The position numbers and the translations under genes are program-made. This document shows, one piece after another, positions 7,732-17,316 of a DNA stretch of 42,153 bases. The stretch is from an uncultured Collinsella sp. (GTDB lineage: Bacteria > Actinomycetota > Coriobacteriia > Coriobacteriales > Coriobacteriaceae). The stretch is taken from contig CAUHHV010000020.1 of the NCBI GenBank assembly GCA_959606065.1, positions 1-42,153 of the forward strand, written 5' to 3'. Within the stretch, counting starts at the first letter, position 1; each line of letters begins with the position of its first letter. The notes under the pieces were generated by a model. It searched no databases, was not told the origin of the DNA, and saw nothing but the letters and a program-made list of their open reading frames with translations.

Positions 7732-9885
7732 TTACTGAACTTTGCTGGCGAACTCGAGGTATTGCATGCGCTGCAGCTTGTCGATCGTCGAGGCGTAGGG
7801 GCTGTCTTCCGATTCCAAGTCGTAGCGCAGCCCGTCGGCACCGAGATAGCCGGCGACATTGATGGTGGGCACATCTGACCTTGTCGCAAGCAGGGCCTTT
7901 TGGTAATTGGTGAGCGGGGCGCCGATCTTATTAAGGGTAATGGCTGCAATCTCGTTTGCCCCGACGGTGTCGTAGACGTTGAGCTCGGTATTGCCGGCGA
8001 TCTCATAGTTAGCCCAGACGAGATATGTCGACTGATAGATACGGAAAGCGTGGCTTGCCGTATCTTCCTGAGGGTACAGCTCGTCGTTGAGAGTCGTTGC
8101 GGCGCTCGGCTGATGGTCGCCAAAAAAGACAAGAACAACCGGTCTGCCGATGTTGCGGAGCTCGTTGATAAAGTACTCGAGGTCCCGGTCGGATGCGTTG
8201 ATGCAGGTGAGATAGGTGTTGAGCGCGCTGTTGGCGCCTTCGCTGGCTCCCTCGACCCAATAGTTTGTCAGCTCTTCGGCGGGAACGGTGCCATAGTCGT
8301 AGCCGCCGTGATTTTGCATCGTGACGTCAAAGATGAACTGCGGCGCTTCGTCGGTTCTAAGCAGGTCGAGTATCTTGTCGTAGGTGGCGTAGTCGCATAC
8401 GCCGGCATGGTAATAGGGCGCACCTTCGAAATCGCCGATTGAAAGAAAGTCTCCAAAGCCCAGCTGCTGATAGATTTTATCTCGATGGTAGTTGACGGGG
8501 TTTTGCGGGTGCATAGCGGTAGTGGTATACCCAAGCTCTTTAAGGTCCTTTGCCAGGCTGTTTACGCCATTCATCTGATACAGCTGATAGGGGATCTTGC
8601 CTAATCCGACAAAGGCCGTTGTCGCTCCGGTCAAAAATTCGAATTCGGAGTTCGCCGTTCCGCCACCGGCGACCGAAGCGAGCATGGTGCCGCGAACAAG
8701 TGTGTCGGGAAGCGAGTTGTAGAATGCGGGGCCGGAGTACCCGGCCGCCTGGAGCTGCTCAAAGCACGAAAGGTCGCTAAAACTCTCGTTCATGATGGCA
8801 ACAATCGTCGGCTTGATTTCATTGAACTGGGCAACGGCCGCCGCGCGCTGTTCGCTCGAGCCATATGTGCTGTCGTAGACGGCGGCGAGCTCCTGCTCGA
8901 TGCTCTGCGCCTCATCGGGCGTATAGTCTTCGGGCTTCTCAATGGGCAACTCGTTGACCATTTCGGTGAACGAAGTGATAAAACCCTGAGACGCATACGT
9001 GGTGATGGGCTGCCAACGGTCAAATCCAAAATCCAGCGCCTGCTCCAAGTCGATGTTGGAAAAGCCTGAGAGCCCCACAACGGTCACTAGCAGAAAAGCA
9101 CAGAGGTTAGCGGCGATAGCGGGGAAGACATGGGTGGGCGTACGGAGCTTTCGCGGTCGGATGAGCGAAAGAAGCCCCAGGGAAATCTCCAGCAGGGCGA
9201 GAGAGGTTACGATTCCGGCGGTAAAGGCAAACTCGTATCCCTCGCTCACTTCCATTGCGGTGCCAAGGGCCAAGATATCGCTTGGCAGGATGGCTTCGCC
9301 TTTAAACGTTATGACGAAGTGCTCGGCAATGCCAAGGACGCAACAGACGACGGGCACGAGGACCATGACGCCTCCATGACGCTGTCCCAGCAAATAAAGG
9401 GAGAGCAGAACCGTCGCGAGCAACCCGACGGAAAACCCGAATGAGTTGGCGGGAATGCGATAGAACGTTTCGTTGCAGGCAATTTCGATTGAAACGAACG
9501 AGAGCGCTGAAACAGCGGCGATGACAAGGATGTCGCGGCAAATACAGGCAACCGTTCCCGTCGCAAGGTCGGTTTGGTCGATAAGTCCCGAAACCAAGGG
9601 CTCGACAAGAAGCATGACGGCGGCAGCACCGAGCGCCGAATAAGAAAGGACCCATAGGGAGCTGCCCTCATTTACGAGCGATTGATTCGTAATCCATGCA
9701 GCTACCACGCCGAGCGGGATGAGGAGCGTCGCGCACCAAAAGACGCGGGCAATGGGTGGCTTTTCGTTGCGTTTGATTGAAAAATACACGCGCACGACGA
9801 CGGCGGCCACGATAAGGACGGCGATGAATATGGGCAGATTGGCCATGTCGCTCGAAGTGATTTCAAGGGGGATATCTTCGGTCAT
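7732..9885 (-). CDS. LTA synthase-family membrane sulfatase/phosphoglycerol transferase
   Basis: A 717-residue membrane protein of the LtaS-like alkaline phosphatase/sulfatase superfamily. The first 290 or so residues hold roughly eight or nine hydrophobic segments, more than the five of LtaS. The extracellular catalytic domain shows the metal ligand region AIMNESFSDL, the nucleophile threonine in GGGTANSEFEFLTG, QNHGGYD and the metal-binding FFGDHQPS. LtaS-type enzymes move glycerol phosphate from phosphatidylglycerol to a polymer; whether this one makes a teichoic acid or decorates another glycan cannot be read from sequence. The start ATG (9883-9885) has AGAGGAA upstream. It is divergent from uvrA across an AT-rich 193-bp gap containing a small inverted repeat CAGTA/TACTG at 9916-9931. 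Confidence 0.88.
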   Translation of the reverse strand: MTEDIPLEITSSDMANLPIFIAVLIVAAVVVRVYFSIKRNEKPPIARVFWCATLLIPLGVVAAWITNQSLVNEGSSLWVLSYSALGAAAVMLLVEPLVSGLIDQTDLATGTVACICRDILVIAAVSALSFVSIEIACNETFYRIPANSFGFSVGLLATVLLSLYLLGQRHGGVMVLVPVVCCVLGIAEHFVITFKGEAILPSDILALGTAMEVSEGYEFAFTAGIVTSLALLEISLGLLSLIRPRKLRTPTHVFPAIAANLCAFLLVTVVGLSGFSNIDLEQALDFGFDRWQPITTYASQGFITSFTEMVNELPIEKPEDYTPDEAQSIEQELAAVYDSTYGSSEQRAAAVAQFNEIKPTIVAIMNESFSDLSCFEQLQAAGYSGPAFYNSLPDTLVRGTMLASVAGGGTANSEFEFLTGATTAFVGLGKIPYQLYQMNGVNSLAKDLKELGYTTTAMHPQNPVNYHRDKIYQQLGFGDFLSIGDFEGAPYYHAGVCDYATYDKILDLLRTDEAPQFIFDVTMQNHGGYDYGTVPAEELTNYWVEGASEGANSALNTYLTCINASDRDLEYFINELRNIGRPVVLVFFGDHQPSAATTLNDELYPQEDTASHAFRIYQSTYLVWANYEIAGNTELNVYDTVGANEIAAITLNKIGAPLTNYQKALLATRSDVPTINVAGYLGADGLRYDLESEDSPYASTIDKLQRMQYLEFASKVQ

Positions 9886-10003
9886 GGACGTTCCTCTGGT
9901 ACAGCAAATTAAGTTCAGTATTAGATTACTGTAACCTTTCCACGGCATTTCGAGAAACAAAGCGCCCGATACGCAAAGCTAAAGGTCTGCGAATCTTGTA
10001 TTA

Positions 10004-10017
10004 CGAACATCTGTGCG
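10004..10017 (+). promoter_or_regulatory. Putative LexA (SOS) box upstream of uvrA
   Basis: CGAACATCTGTGCG matches the Gram-positive LexA consensus CGAACN4GTTCG at nine of ten fixed positions. It lies 62 bases before the uvrA start and just upstream of a -10-like TAAACT at 10030-10035, a position suited to repression. uvrA is a standard SOS gene, which supports the call. Confidence 0.65.
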
Positions 10018-10078
10018 CGTCGAGTGCGCTAAACTCATCGGCAGTATGATTCGATGCAATAGGAGGCAAGGAGCTTCC

Positions 10079-12958
10079 ATGTCTGATTCCTCTATCGTTA
10101 TTCGCGGCGCTCGTGAGCACAACCTCCGTGATATCGATGTTTCCATTCCGCGTGACCAACTCGTGGTCATTACCGGTCTTTCTGGCTCGGGCAAGAGTTC
10201 GCTGGCATTCGACACTATCTATGCCGAGGGCCAGCGTCGATACGTCGAGAGCCTTTCGAGTTATGCGCGCCAGTTCTTGGGCCAGATGGACAAACCCGAC
10301 TTGGATTCAATCGACGGCCTTTCGCCGGCGGTGTCGATCGACCAAAAGACGACATCTAAAAACCCTCGCTCGACGGTTGGCACCGTAACCGAGATTTATG
10401 ACTATCTGCGTCTGCTGTTCGCCCGTGTGGGCACCCCGCACTGTCCCGAATGCGGCCGCGTCATTGAGCGCCAGACGACCGACCAGGTCGCCGATAAGGT
10501 CCTGGCGGCGGGGGAGGGCCGCCGCGCGTTTGTGCTGGCACCGGTGGTGCGCGGGCGAAAAGGCGAGTACACCAAGCTGTTTGAGGACCTTCGCGCCGAG
10601 GGCTTTAGCCGCGTGCGTGTCGACGGCGAGGTTCGCTCGCTTGATGACCCTATCGATTTGGATAAGAAATTCAAGCACGATATCGAGGTCGTGGTCGACC
10701 GCATCGTGATTCGCGAGAACTCGCTGGGCCGTATTGCCGAGTCCGTTGAACAGGCGACTGCGCTGGCGCACGGCAATGTGAACGTATACTTGCTGCCCGA
10801 CCGCGACGCTCCCGAGGGGACCGAAGGCGAGTTGCTGGAGTATTCGCTGGCGTTAGCGTGCCCGGAGCATGGACACTCCATCGATGACCTGCAGCCGCGT
10901 GATTTCTCGTTCAACGCGCCCTATGGCGCGTGCCCCGAGTGCGATGGCCTGGGCTTTAAGAAGACGGTCGATGCCGAGGCCCTAATCGAAGACCCCTCGA
11001 AGTCGATCGCCGACGGGGTCTTTGGCAGCCTGTTTGGCAACTCTAACTACTATCCGCAGATTTTCGCTGCGGTCTGCAAACACTTTAAGGTGAGCGTCGA
11101 TACGCCGTGGGAGGATCTGCCTCCGCGGGTGTGTCGTGCGTTTTTAGACGGCATGGGCGACCAGAAGATTTCGGTCGACTATCAAAAGCTCGATGGGCGC
11201 CGCAGCCAGTGGGACACCAAGTTCTCGGGTGTGCGCAATATCCTGTACGAGCGCTATACCGAGACGACGAATGAGAACACCAAGGCGCGCTTGGAGAAGT
11301 ACATCCGCGAGGAGCCGTGCTCGAGCTGCCACGGCGCTCGTTTGCGCCCCGAGATGCTCGCCGTCACCGTGGGCGGCAAGTCCATTTACGAGGTTTGTTG
11401 TCTGTCGTGCCGTGAGTCGCTCGAGTTTTTTGAGGGCCTGGAACTCACCGAGCGCCAACAGTTTATCGGCGGACGCATCGTCAAGGAAATCCTGGAGCGC
11501 CTGCGTTTTCTGGTCGATGTCGGACTCGACTATCTGACCCTCGATCGTGCCTCGGCGACGCTTTCCGGAGGCGAGGCCCAGCGTATTCGCCTGGCAACGC
11601 AGATCGGCGCCGGCCTCATGGGTGTCCTGTACATTTTGGACGAGCCATCGATTGGCCTCCATCAGCGCGATAACGAGCGCCTGATCAAGACGCTTGAGCG
11701 CCTACGCGATATCGGCAATACCGTCATCGTCGTCGAGCATGATGAGGATACGATTCGTGCTGCCGACTATGTGATCGACATGGGCCCCGGCGCGGGCGTG
11801 AACGGCGGACACGTAGTCGCGGCGGGAACGCCTGCCGATATCATGGCGTGTCCCGAGTCGATGACGGGCGCTTATCTGACCGGCAAACGAATGATCCGGG
11901 TTCCCGATGAGCGCCGCAAGCCCGGTCGCGGCTGCCTTAAGATCACGGGCGCCCGCGCCAACAACCTCAAAAACGTTACCGCCAAGATCGAGTTTGGTAC
12001 GCTTACGGTCGTTACCGGCGTGTCGGGATCGGGTAAGAGCTCCCTGGTTACCGACACTATCGCACCTGCCCTTACGAATGCCATTCACCGTTCGACGCGC
12101 CCTGTGGGTCCGTATAAGAAAATCGAGGGCATCGAGTGTATCGATAAGGTTATCGATATCGACCAGTCGCCGATTGGCCGCACGCCGCGTTCCAACCCTG
12201 CTACGTACATTGGCCTGTGGGATGATCTTCGCGCGCTGTTTGCGAGTACGCCGGAGTCGAAGGCGCGCGGCTACTCGCCGGGACGTTTCTCCTTTAACGT
12301 GAGCGGCGGTCGCTGCGAAGCATGCAAGGGCGACGGACAAATTAAGATCGAGATGCACTTCCTTCCCGATATCTATGTCCCCTGTGAGGTCTGCGGCGGC
12401 AAACGCTATAACCGCGAGACGCTTGAGGTCACCTACCGTGGTAAGACCATCTCGGACGTGCTCGACATGAGCGTCACCGAGGCACTGGCCTTCTTTGGGA
12501 ATATCCCGCAGATTAAGCGCAAGCTCCAGACGCTGTACGATGTAGGCTTGGGCTACGTGAGCCTGGGCCAGCCCGCTACGACGCTCTCGGGCGGCGAGGC
12601 GCAGCGTGTGAAGCTCGCCAAGGAGCTTCATCGACGCCAGACGGGCAAGACGTTCTATATTTTGGATGAGCCGACGACCGGCCTTCATTTTGAGGACGTC
12701 CGCCAGCTGCTCGATGTGCTGCAGCGCTTGGTCGATGCGGGCAACACGGTGCTGGTGATTGAACACAACCTTGATGTCATCAAGGTTGCCGACCGCCTGA
12801 TCGATATGGGCCCCGAGGGCGGTAACGGCGGCGGAACCGTCGTGGTTTCGGGCACACCGGAGCAGGTTGCGGACTGTCCGCAGAGTTATACGGGCAAGTT
12901 TTTGGCGCCGTTGCTCAGGCGTGACCGGGAGCGTCAGGCTCAACTTGATGCTCAATAA
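10079..12958 (+). CDS. uvrA: Excinuclease ABC subunit A
   Basis: UvrA is the dimeric ABC-type ATPase that finds bulky DNA lesions and loads UvrB. The 959-residue protein contains two nucleotide-binding modules: Walker A GLSGSGKS (33-40) and GVSGSGKS (647-654), each with a distal LSGGEAQR signature. Zinc-binding cysteine pairs are visible in CPECGRV, CPECDG, CSSCHG and CEACKGDG with CEVCGGK. The ATG at 10079 follows AAGGAG and gives the family N-terminus IVIRGAREHNL; an earlier in-frame GTG at 10013 lies inside the LexA box and is rejected. Full family length, no lesion in the gene. Confidence 0.97.
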   Translation: MSDSSIVIRGAREHNLRDIDVSIPRDQLVVITGLSGSGKSSLAFDTIYAEGQRRYVESLSSYARQFLGQMDKPDLDSIDGLSPAVSIDQKTTSKNPRSTVGTVTEIYDYLRLLFARVGTPHCPECGRVIERQTTDQVADKVLAAGEGRRAFVLAPVVRGRKGEYTKLFEDLRAEGFSRVRVDGEVRSLDDPIDLDKKFKHDIEVVVDRIVIRENSLGRIAESVEQATALAHGNVNVYLLPDRDAPEGTEGELLEYSLALACPEHGHSIDDLQPRDFSFNAPYGACPECDGLGFKKTVDAEALIEDPSKSIADGVFGSLFGNSNYYPQIFAAVCKHFKVSVDTPWEDLPPRVCRAFLDGMGDQKISVDYQKLDGRRSQWDTKFSGVRNILYERYTETTNENTKARLEKYIREEPCSSCHGARLRPEMLAVTVGGKSIYEVCCLSCRESLEFFEGLELTERQQFIGGRIVKEILERLRFLVDVGLDYLTLDRASATLSGGEAQRIRLATQIGAGLMGVLYILDEPSIGLHQRDNERLIKTLERLRDIGNTVIVVEHDEDTIRAADYVIDMGPGAGVNGGHVVAAGTPADIMACPESMTGAYLTGKRMIRVPDERRKPGRGCLKITGARANNLKNVTAKIEFGTLTVVTGVSGSGKSSLVTDTIAPALTNAIHRSTRPVGPYKKIEGIECIDKVIDIDQSPIGRTPRSNPATYIGLWDDLRALFASTPESKARGYSPGRFSFNVSGGRCEACKGDGQIKIEMHFLPDIYVPCEVCGGKRYNRETLEVTYRGKTISDVLDMSVTEALAFFGNIPQIKRKLQTLYDVGLGYVSLGQPATTLSGGEAQRVKLAKELHRRQTGKTFYILDEPTTGLHFEDVRQLLDVLQRLVDAGNTVLVIEHNLDVIKVADRLIDMGPEGGNGGGTVVVSGTPEQVADCPQSYTGKFLAPLLRRDRERQAQLDAQ

Positions 12959-12978
12959 ATAGGCGATTCAGTTTATGG

Positions 12979-13009
12979 GCGCCATCGACTCCTTGTGATT
13001 CGATGGCGC
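12979..13009 (+). terminator. Hairpin after uvrA, probable terminator
   Basis: A perfect 10-bp stem (GCGCCATCGA with TCGATGGCGC) with an 11-base loop lies 20 bases after the uvrA stop. The following TTGCTGTG is only weakly T-rich, so termination efficiency is uncertain. Confidence 0.55.
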
Positions 13010-13022
13010 TTGCTGTGTCGAA

Positions 13023-13053
13023 GTGACGTATGCAGCCGAATTGGACATATACT
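13023..13053 (+). promoter_or_regulatory. Putative promoter of the ybaK-murJ-uvrC unit
   Basis: TATACT at 13048-13053 is a good -10 box; the best -35 candidate is GTGACG at 13023-13028 with a 19-bp spacer. It lies about 38 bases before the ybaK-like start. Confidence 0.35.
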
Positions 13054-13090
13054 TAATCCTTGCGTCCGAATGCGAGGGAAAGGATATGCC

Positions 13091-13591
13091 ATGGCAAAGG
13101 CTGTAAAGACGCCAAAAACCAATGCGATGCGCGAGCTGGAAAGCGCCGGCATTTCCTATGTTCTACATACGTACGAAGACGATGGTGATGAGTCGGCGGG
13201 CCTGGGGGTCGCGATTTCGGAGCAGCTTGGCGAGGAGCCCGGACAAGGATTTAAGACCTTGGTCTGCGTGACGCCGTCCAACGACCACGTCGTGTGCTGC
13301 ATCCCTGTTGCCGACGAGCTCGATCTAAAGTCCGCCGCGCGTGCCGCGGGGGAGAAGTCCTTGGCCATGATGCATGTGAAGGATTTGCTTGCGGCGACTG
13401 GCTACGTTCGCGGCGGCTGCAGTCCGGTCGGTATGAAAAAACGCTACCGGACGCTCATTGATGAGACATGTGTCCTTTGGGATACCATTTTTATTTCGGG
13501 AGGCAAGCGTGGTTATCAGCTTGAGCTTGCACCCGATGATTTAATTGCATTTTGCGGGGCGACGGTCGCCCCGATTACGAGAGAGGACTGA
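13091..13591 (+). CDS. YbaK/EbsC-type Cys-tRNA(Pro) deacylase
   Basis: A 166-residue trans-editing protein that hydrolyses Cys mischarged on tRNA(Pro), belonging to the YbaK/EbsC branch of the prolyl-tRNA editing superfamily. The catalytic lysine is probably K55 in GFKTLVCV; the substrate pocket motif GGCSPVGMKKR and the C-terminal ISGGKRGYQLEL region are those of YbaK. AAAGGA before the ATG at 13091 decides the start over upstream in-frame codons. murJ begins three bases after its stop, so it heads a tight ybaK-murJ-uvrC unit. Confidence 0.9.
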   Translation: MAKAVKTPKTNAMRELESAGISYVLHTYEDDGDESAGLGVAISEQLGEEPGQGFKTLVCVTPSNDHVVCCIPVADELDLKSAARAAGEKSLAMMHVKDLLAATGYVRGGCSPVGMKKRYRTLIDETCVLWDTIFISGGKRGYQLELAPDDLIAFCGATVAPITRED

Positions 13592-13594
13592 GCG

Positions 13595-15277
13595 ATGCCG
13601 CAGGAAGAATTGAAGTGCGGAGCTCATTTTGCAAAAGAATCTGCGCCTCAGACACCCTCATCCGAAGCTTCTTCGTCGCGAGACGACACTGACGACATGG
13701 GCTCGTCGGACTACTCCACGGTTGGTCGTTCCGCCGGGCTTATGACCATCCTGACCATCGTGTCTCGCGTCACCGGCTTTATCCGCACATGGGCAATGGC
13801 GGCCGCTATCGGCATGTCGCTGCTCTCGTCCTCCTATCAGGTCGCCAACAACCTGCCCAATATGCTCTACGAACTCGTGATGGGCGGCATGCTCGTGACG
13901 GCGTTTTTGCCCGTGTACATGGGCGTGAGGCGTGAGCAGGGTCGCGAGGCCTCGAACGAGTACGTGGGCAACCTGCTCGGTATTCTGCTATTGGTGCTGG
14001 GTGGCATTTCGTTGCTGGGGACCGTGTTCGCTCCGGGCTTTATTTGGACGCAATCGTTCCTTTCGGGTGACGGCGGCAGCATGGATACCGCTGCGTTCAT
14101 GTTCCGTTTCTTCGCCATCCAGATTCTGTTTTATGGTTTGGGCTCGGTGTTCTCGGGCGTTCTCAACGCACACCGCGACTACTTCTGGTCGACGTTTGCC
14201 CCGGTCCTCAACAATGTGATCGTCATTGCGAGCTTTATGGGCTTTGCGCCCGTGTCCGCACAGTTTGGCGAACGTGCCGGCATCATCTTGATTGCGGCCG
14301 GTACGACCCTCGGTGTCTTTGTTCAGATGGCTTGTCAGATCCCCGCGCTTGGCAAGCACGGCGTGCATCCCCATATCCATATCGACTTTAAGGACCCCGC
14401 ACTGCGCCAGACGATTGCGCTCGGTATCCCGACGCTGCTCGCCACGGTGTGCATGTTTGTCTCGACTTCTATCACCAACGCTGCTGCGCTGGTGGTCCAG
14501 CCCGAGACTGGTCCTTCCGTCATCGCCTATGCGCGCCTGTGGTACACGCTGCCCTACGCGCTGATTGCCGCCTCGCTTTCGACGGCGCTCTATACCGAGC
14601 TCTCTCACGACGCACAGGAGAAGGATTACGACAGCGTTCGCACGGGCATTTCGCGTGGCGTCGCCCAGATGCTGTTCTTCCTGGTTCCGTTCGCGCTGTA
14701 CCTGATTGTCTTCGCGCGTCCGCTCAACATGATCTACTGCGCTGGCAAGTTCGATGAGTCCGGCGTGGCGCTGGTGTCCGAGTTCCTTGTCTACCTGGCG
14801 TTCTCGCTGCCGCTCTACGGCGTGGTCGTGCTGATGCAGAAGAGCTTCTCTGCCTTGCTCGACATGAAGCCCTATAGCCGCTATTGCCTGTATTCCGCCA
14901 TCGGCCAGGCCGGCTCGGTTCTGCTGTTTGGCGTTGTACTGGGCTTCGGTATGCCGGCAATCGCGCTTTCGTATGTCGTCGACTACGTGATCTTGGTCGG
15001 TTGCTCGCTGTGGTGGCTGCGTCGTCGTCTGCGTGGTCTTCAGGTTAAATCTATCCTGCATGGCGGTTTCTTTGGCCTTTTGCTCGGTGGCCTGGGTGCT
15101 GCCGCAGGCGCCGGCGTCATGTGGGCGCTTGAGCACTTTGTCGGGGCACTTGGCGGCTCGATTCTGATTACTCTTGGCTACGTTTGCGTTGCGGGTGTCG
15201 TCTCGCTTGCTGTTACCTTTGGCCTTGCCGTCGTCCTTAAGATGCCCGAGGTCTCGGCGCTGATTCGTCGCAAGTAG
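13595..15277 (+). CDS. murJ: Lipid II flippase MurJ (MviN family)
   Basis: MurJ moves lipid II across the cytoplasmic membrane for peptidoglycan synthesis. The 560-residue protein has about 14 hydrophobic helices after an unusual polar, Ser/Asp-rich N-terminal tail of about 45 residues. Family motifs are evident: SRVTGFIRTWAMAAAIG in helix 1, NNLPNMLYELVMGGML, and FYGLGSVFSGVLNAHRDY. AGAGGA lies upstream of the ATG. The tail may be a cytosolic extension; an internal ATG (MGSSDYS) could give a shorter form. It abuts uvrC with no gap, suggesting translational coupling. No kinase-like extension as in mycobacterial MviN is seen. Confidence 0.92.
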   Translation: MPQEELKCGAHFAKESAPQTPSSEASSSRDDTDDMGSSDYSTVGRSAGLMTILTIVSRVTGFIRTWAMAAAIGMSLLSSSYQVANNLPNMLYELVMGGMLVTAFLPVYMGVRREQGREASNEYVGNLLGILLLVLGGISLLGTVFAPGFIWTQSFLSGDGGSMDTAAFMFRFFAIQILFYGLGSVFSGVLNAHRDYFWSTFAPVLNNVIVIASFMGFAPVSAQFGERAGIILIAAGTTLGVFVQMACQIPALGKHGVHPHIHIDFKDPALRQTIALGIPTLLATVCMFVSTSITNAAALVVQPETGPSVIAYARLWYTLPYALIAASLSTALYTELSHDAQEKDYDSVRTGISRGVAQMLFFLVPFALYLIVFARPLNMIYCAGKFDESGVALVSEFLVYLAFSLPLYGVVVLMQKSFSALLDMKPYSRYCLYSAIGQAGSVLLFGVVLGFGMPAIALSYVVDYVILVGCSLWWLRRRLRGLQVKSILHGGFFGLLLGGLGAAAGAGVMWALEHFVGALGGSILITLGYVCVAGVVSLAVTFGLAVVLKMPEVSALIRRK

Positions 15278-17224
15278 GTGCGCGTGGCCGGTCACGACAA
15301 CATTCCAACGCTTGCCGAGCAGGTTTCGCGCGTTCCCACGCAGCCCGGCTGCTACCTTTGGAAAGACGCCAAGGGCGATGTCATCTACGTGGGCAAGGCG
15401 AAAAACCTGCGCGCCCGTATGCGTCAGTACGTGACGCTGCAGGACGAGCGCCAGAAGATCCCGCTGATGATGCAGCTGGTGGCGAGCTTTGACTATATCG
15501 TGGTGGAGACCGAGCACGAGGCGTTGGTGCTCGAGCGCAATTTGATTGGTCAGTACCATCCGTACTTTAACGTCGACCTCAAGGATGACAAGAGCTACCC
15601 CTTTATCGCCATTACAAAGGGCGACCTGTATCCCGCTATCAAATACACGCGTGAGCGTCATAAGCCGGGAACGCGCTATTTTGGACCTTATACCGATAGC
15701 CGCGCGGCACGTGAGACGATAGATACGCTGCGCAAGGTTATCCCCATCTGCTCCGCATCCTGTGCGGAGTGGCGTCGTTGTCGCCGTATCGTCGAGTCCC
15801 ACAAGGGCGAGGAAGACATCGTCAATATGATTTGCGCGCAAAACGGGCGCCCCTGCTTTGACTACCATGTCGGGCGCGGCCCGGGTGCGTGTGTCGGCGT
15901 GATTTCCCCGGCAGACTATGCCAAGAACGTCAAGCGTGTCGAGCGCTTTTTGTCGGGCCATCGCAAGGATGTCGTCGATGAGCTGACCTCCGAGATGACG
16001 GATGCCGCTGAGGCGCTCGACTTTGAGCGCGCGGCACGCGTCAAACGTCGTTTGGAGGTCATCAGGGGTCTGGACGATCGTCAGCAAGTCGTTTTTCCCT
16101 CCAGTGTCGATATAGATGTCATCGGTTTCTATCGCGAGGAGACCATCTCCGCCGCTTGCGTCTTCGTCGTTCGCGAGGGCCGAACAGTTCGCACCTGCGA
16201 GTTCATTCTCGACAAGGGTCTTGATGTTGACGAGGAAGAGCTCCAGTCGGGCTTTCTTAAGCGCTATTACGACGAGACGGCTGATATTCCAGCTGAGGTC
16301 AACCTTTCCGTCGAGCTTGAGGATGCGGAAGCGCTGGGGGAGTGGCTTGCGGGCAAGCGTGAGCGTTCCTGCCATCTCCATAGGCCGCAGCGTGGCGAAA
16401 AGCACCGTCTGCTCGATATGGCATCCAAAAATGCGCGCCATGCCCTCATGCGCTACATGATGCGAACGGGGTACGCTGACGACCGCACCAATCAAGCGCT
16501 CCTGGAGCTCGAAAGTGCGTTGGCGCTGCCATCGCCGCCGTTGCGTATCGAGTGCTTCGATATCTCTACACTGCATGGCACCTTTACGGTCGCCTCGATG
16601 GTGGTGTTTACCAACGGGCGCGCCGACAAGAGTCAGTATCGTCGTTTTAAAATTCAGGCCGAATTGGACGAGGCAAACGACTTCGTGTCGATGTCCGAGG
16701 TTTTGGGACGACGTTATGCTCCCGAGCGCATGGCCGACGAGCGCTTTGGCTCGCGCCCCGATTTGCTCGTTGTCGATGGCGGTAAGCCGCAATTGACCGC
16801 TGCGATCAAGCAACTTGAGGCTCTTGGGCTCGATATACCAGTTTGTGGCTTGGCAAAGGCCGATGAGGAGGTTTTCGTGCCTTGGGACGAGACTCCCGTC
16901 GTGCTGCCGACCGGGTCCGCGTCGCTCTATCTAATTAAACAGGTGCGCGATGAATCGCACCGTTTTGCCATCACGTTCCATCGCGAATTGCGCGATAAAG
17001 CCATGACGGTTTCGGTACTCGATGACGTTCCAGGCGTGGGACCCACCAGAAAACGTGCCCTTATGCGCCATTTTGGCTCGATGAAGCGTTTGCGCGCGGC
17101 GAGCGAGCAAGAGATCGCGGAAGTTCGAGGCATTCCTGCCGATGTCGCCAAAGCGGTTCACGAGGCGCTCGTTGCATGGAATGCCGAGCGCGCCGAGGCG
17201 GCGGCAAAGCAATCCGAAAACTAA
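15278..17224 (+). CDS. uvrC: Excinuclease ABC subunit C
   Basis: UvrC makes the 3' and 5' incisions around UvrB-bound damage. The 648-residue protein has an N-terminal GIY-YIG nuclease (GCYLWKDAKGDVIYVGKAKN), a UVR domain pairing with UvrB (about 225-260, with AAEALDFERAARVKRRLE), an RNase H-like 5' nuclease with the aspartates of ECFDIS and VVDGGKPQ and the histidine of HRFAITFHR, and C-terminal tandem helix-hairpin-helix motifs (DDVPGVGPTRKR, VRGIPADVAKA). GTG at 15278 directly follows the murJ stop; a second in-frame GTG at 15284 is better spaced from AAGTAGG and is an equally likely start. In many actinobacteria the next gene is rapZ; here it is displaced by 10.8 kb. Confidence 0.95.
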   Translation: MRVAGHDNIPTLAEQVSRVPTQPGCYLWKDAKGDVIYVGKAKNLRARMRQYVTLQDERQKIPLMMQLVASFDYIVVETEHEALVLERNLIGQYHPYFNVDLKDDKSYPFIAITKGDLYPAIKYTRERHKPGTRYFGPYTDSRAARETIDTLRKVIPICSASCAEWRRCRRIVESHKGEEDIVNMICAQNGRPCFDYHVGRGPGACVGVISPADYAKNVKRVERFLSGHRKDVVDELTSEMTDAAEALDFERAARVKRRLEVIRGLDDRQQVVFPSSVDIDVIGFYREETISAACVFVVREGRTVRTCEFILDKGLDVDEEELQSGFLKRYYDETADIPAEVNLSVELEDAEALGEWLAGKRERSCHLHRPQRGEKHRLLDMASKNARHALMRYMMRTGYADDRTNQALLELESALALPSPPLRIECFDISTLHGTFTVASMVVFTNGRADKSQYRRFKIQAELDEANDFVSMSEVLGRRYAPERMADERFGSRPDLLVVDGGKPQLTAAIKQLEALGLDIPVCGLAKADEEVFVPWDETPVVLPTGSASLYLIKQVRDESHRFAITFHRELRDKAMTVSVLDDVPGVGPTRKRALMRHFGSMKRLRAASEQEIAEVRGIPADVAKAVHEALVAWNAERAEAAAKQSEN

Positions 17225-17249
17225 ACACGCCTCTAAACAACTGATATAC

Positions 17250-17277
17250 ATGATTGCGTGATTTTCAATCATTTATT
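17250..17277 (+). terminator. Weak terminator after uvrC
   Basis: A 7-bp AT-rich stem (ATGATTG with CAATCAT) and 9-base loop are followed by TTATTT, 25 bases after the uvrC stop. The low GC of the stem makes it a weak candidate. Confidence 0.4.
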
Positions 17278-17316
17278 TCACGGCGATTACCAGCCGATTT
17301 CGGGTTTAATTGACGC

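Noticed and set aside
13988..16813. Long minus-strand open frame opposite murJ and uvrC
   Set aside because: It crosses two convincing genes, is rich in His/Arg/Gln from complementary codons and has no family motif.
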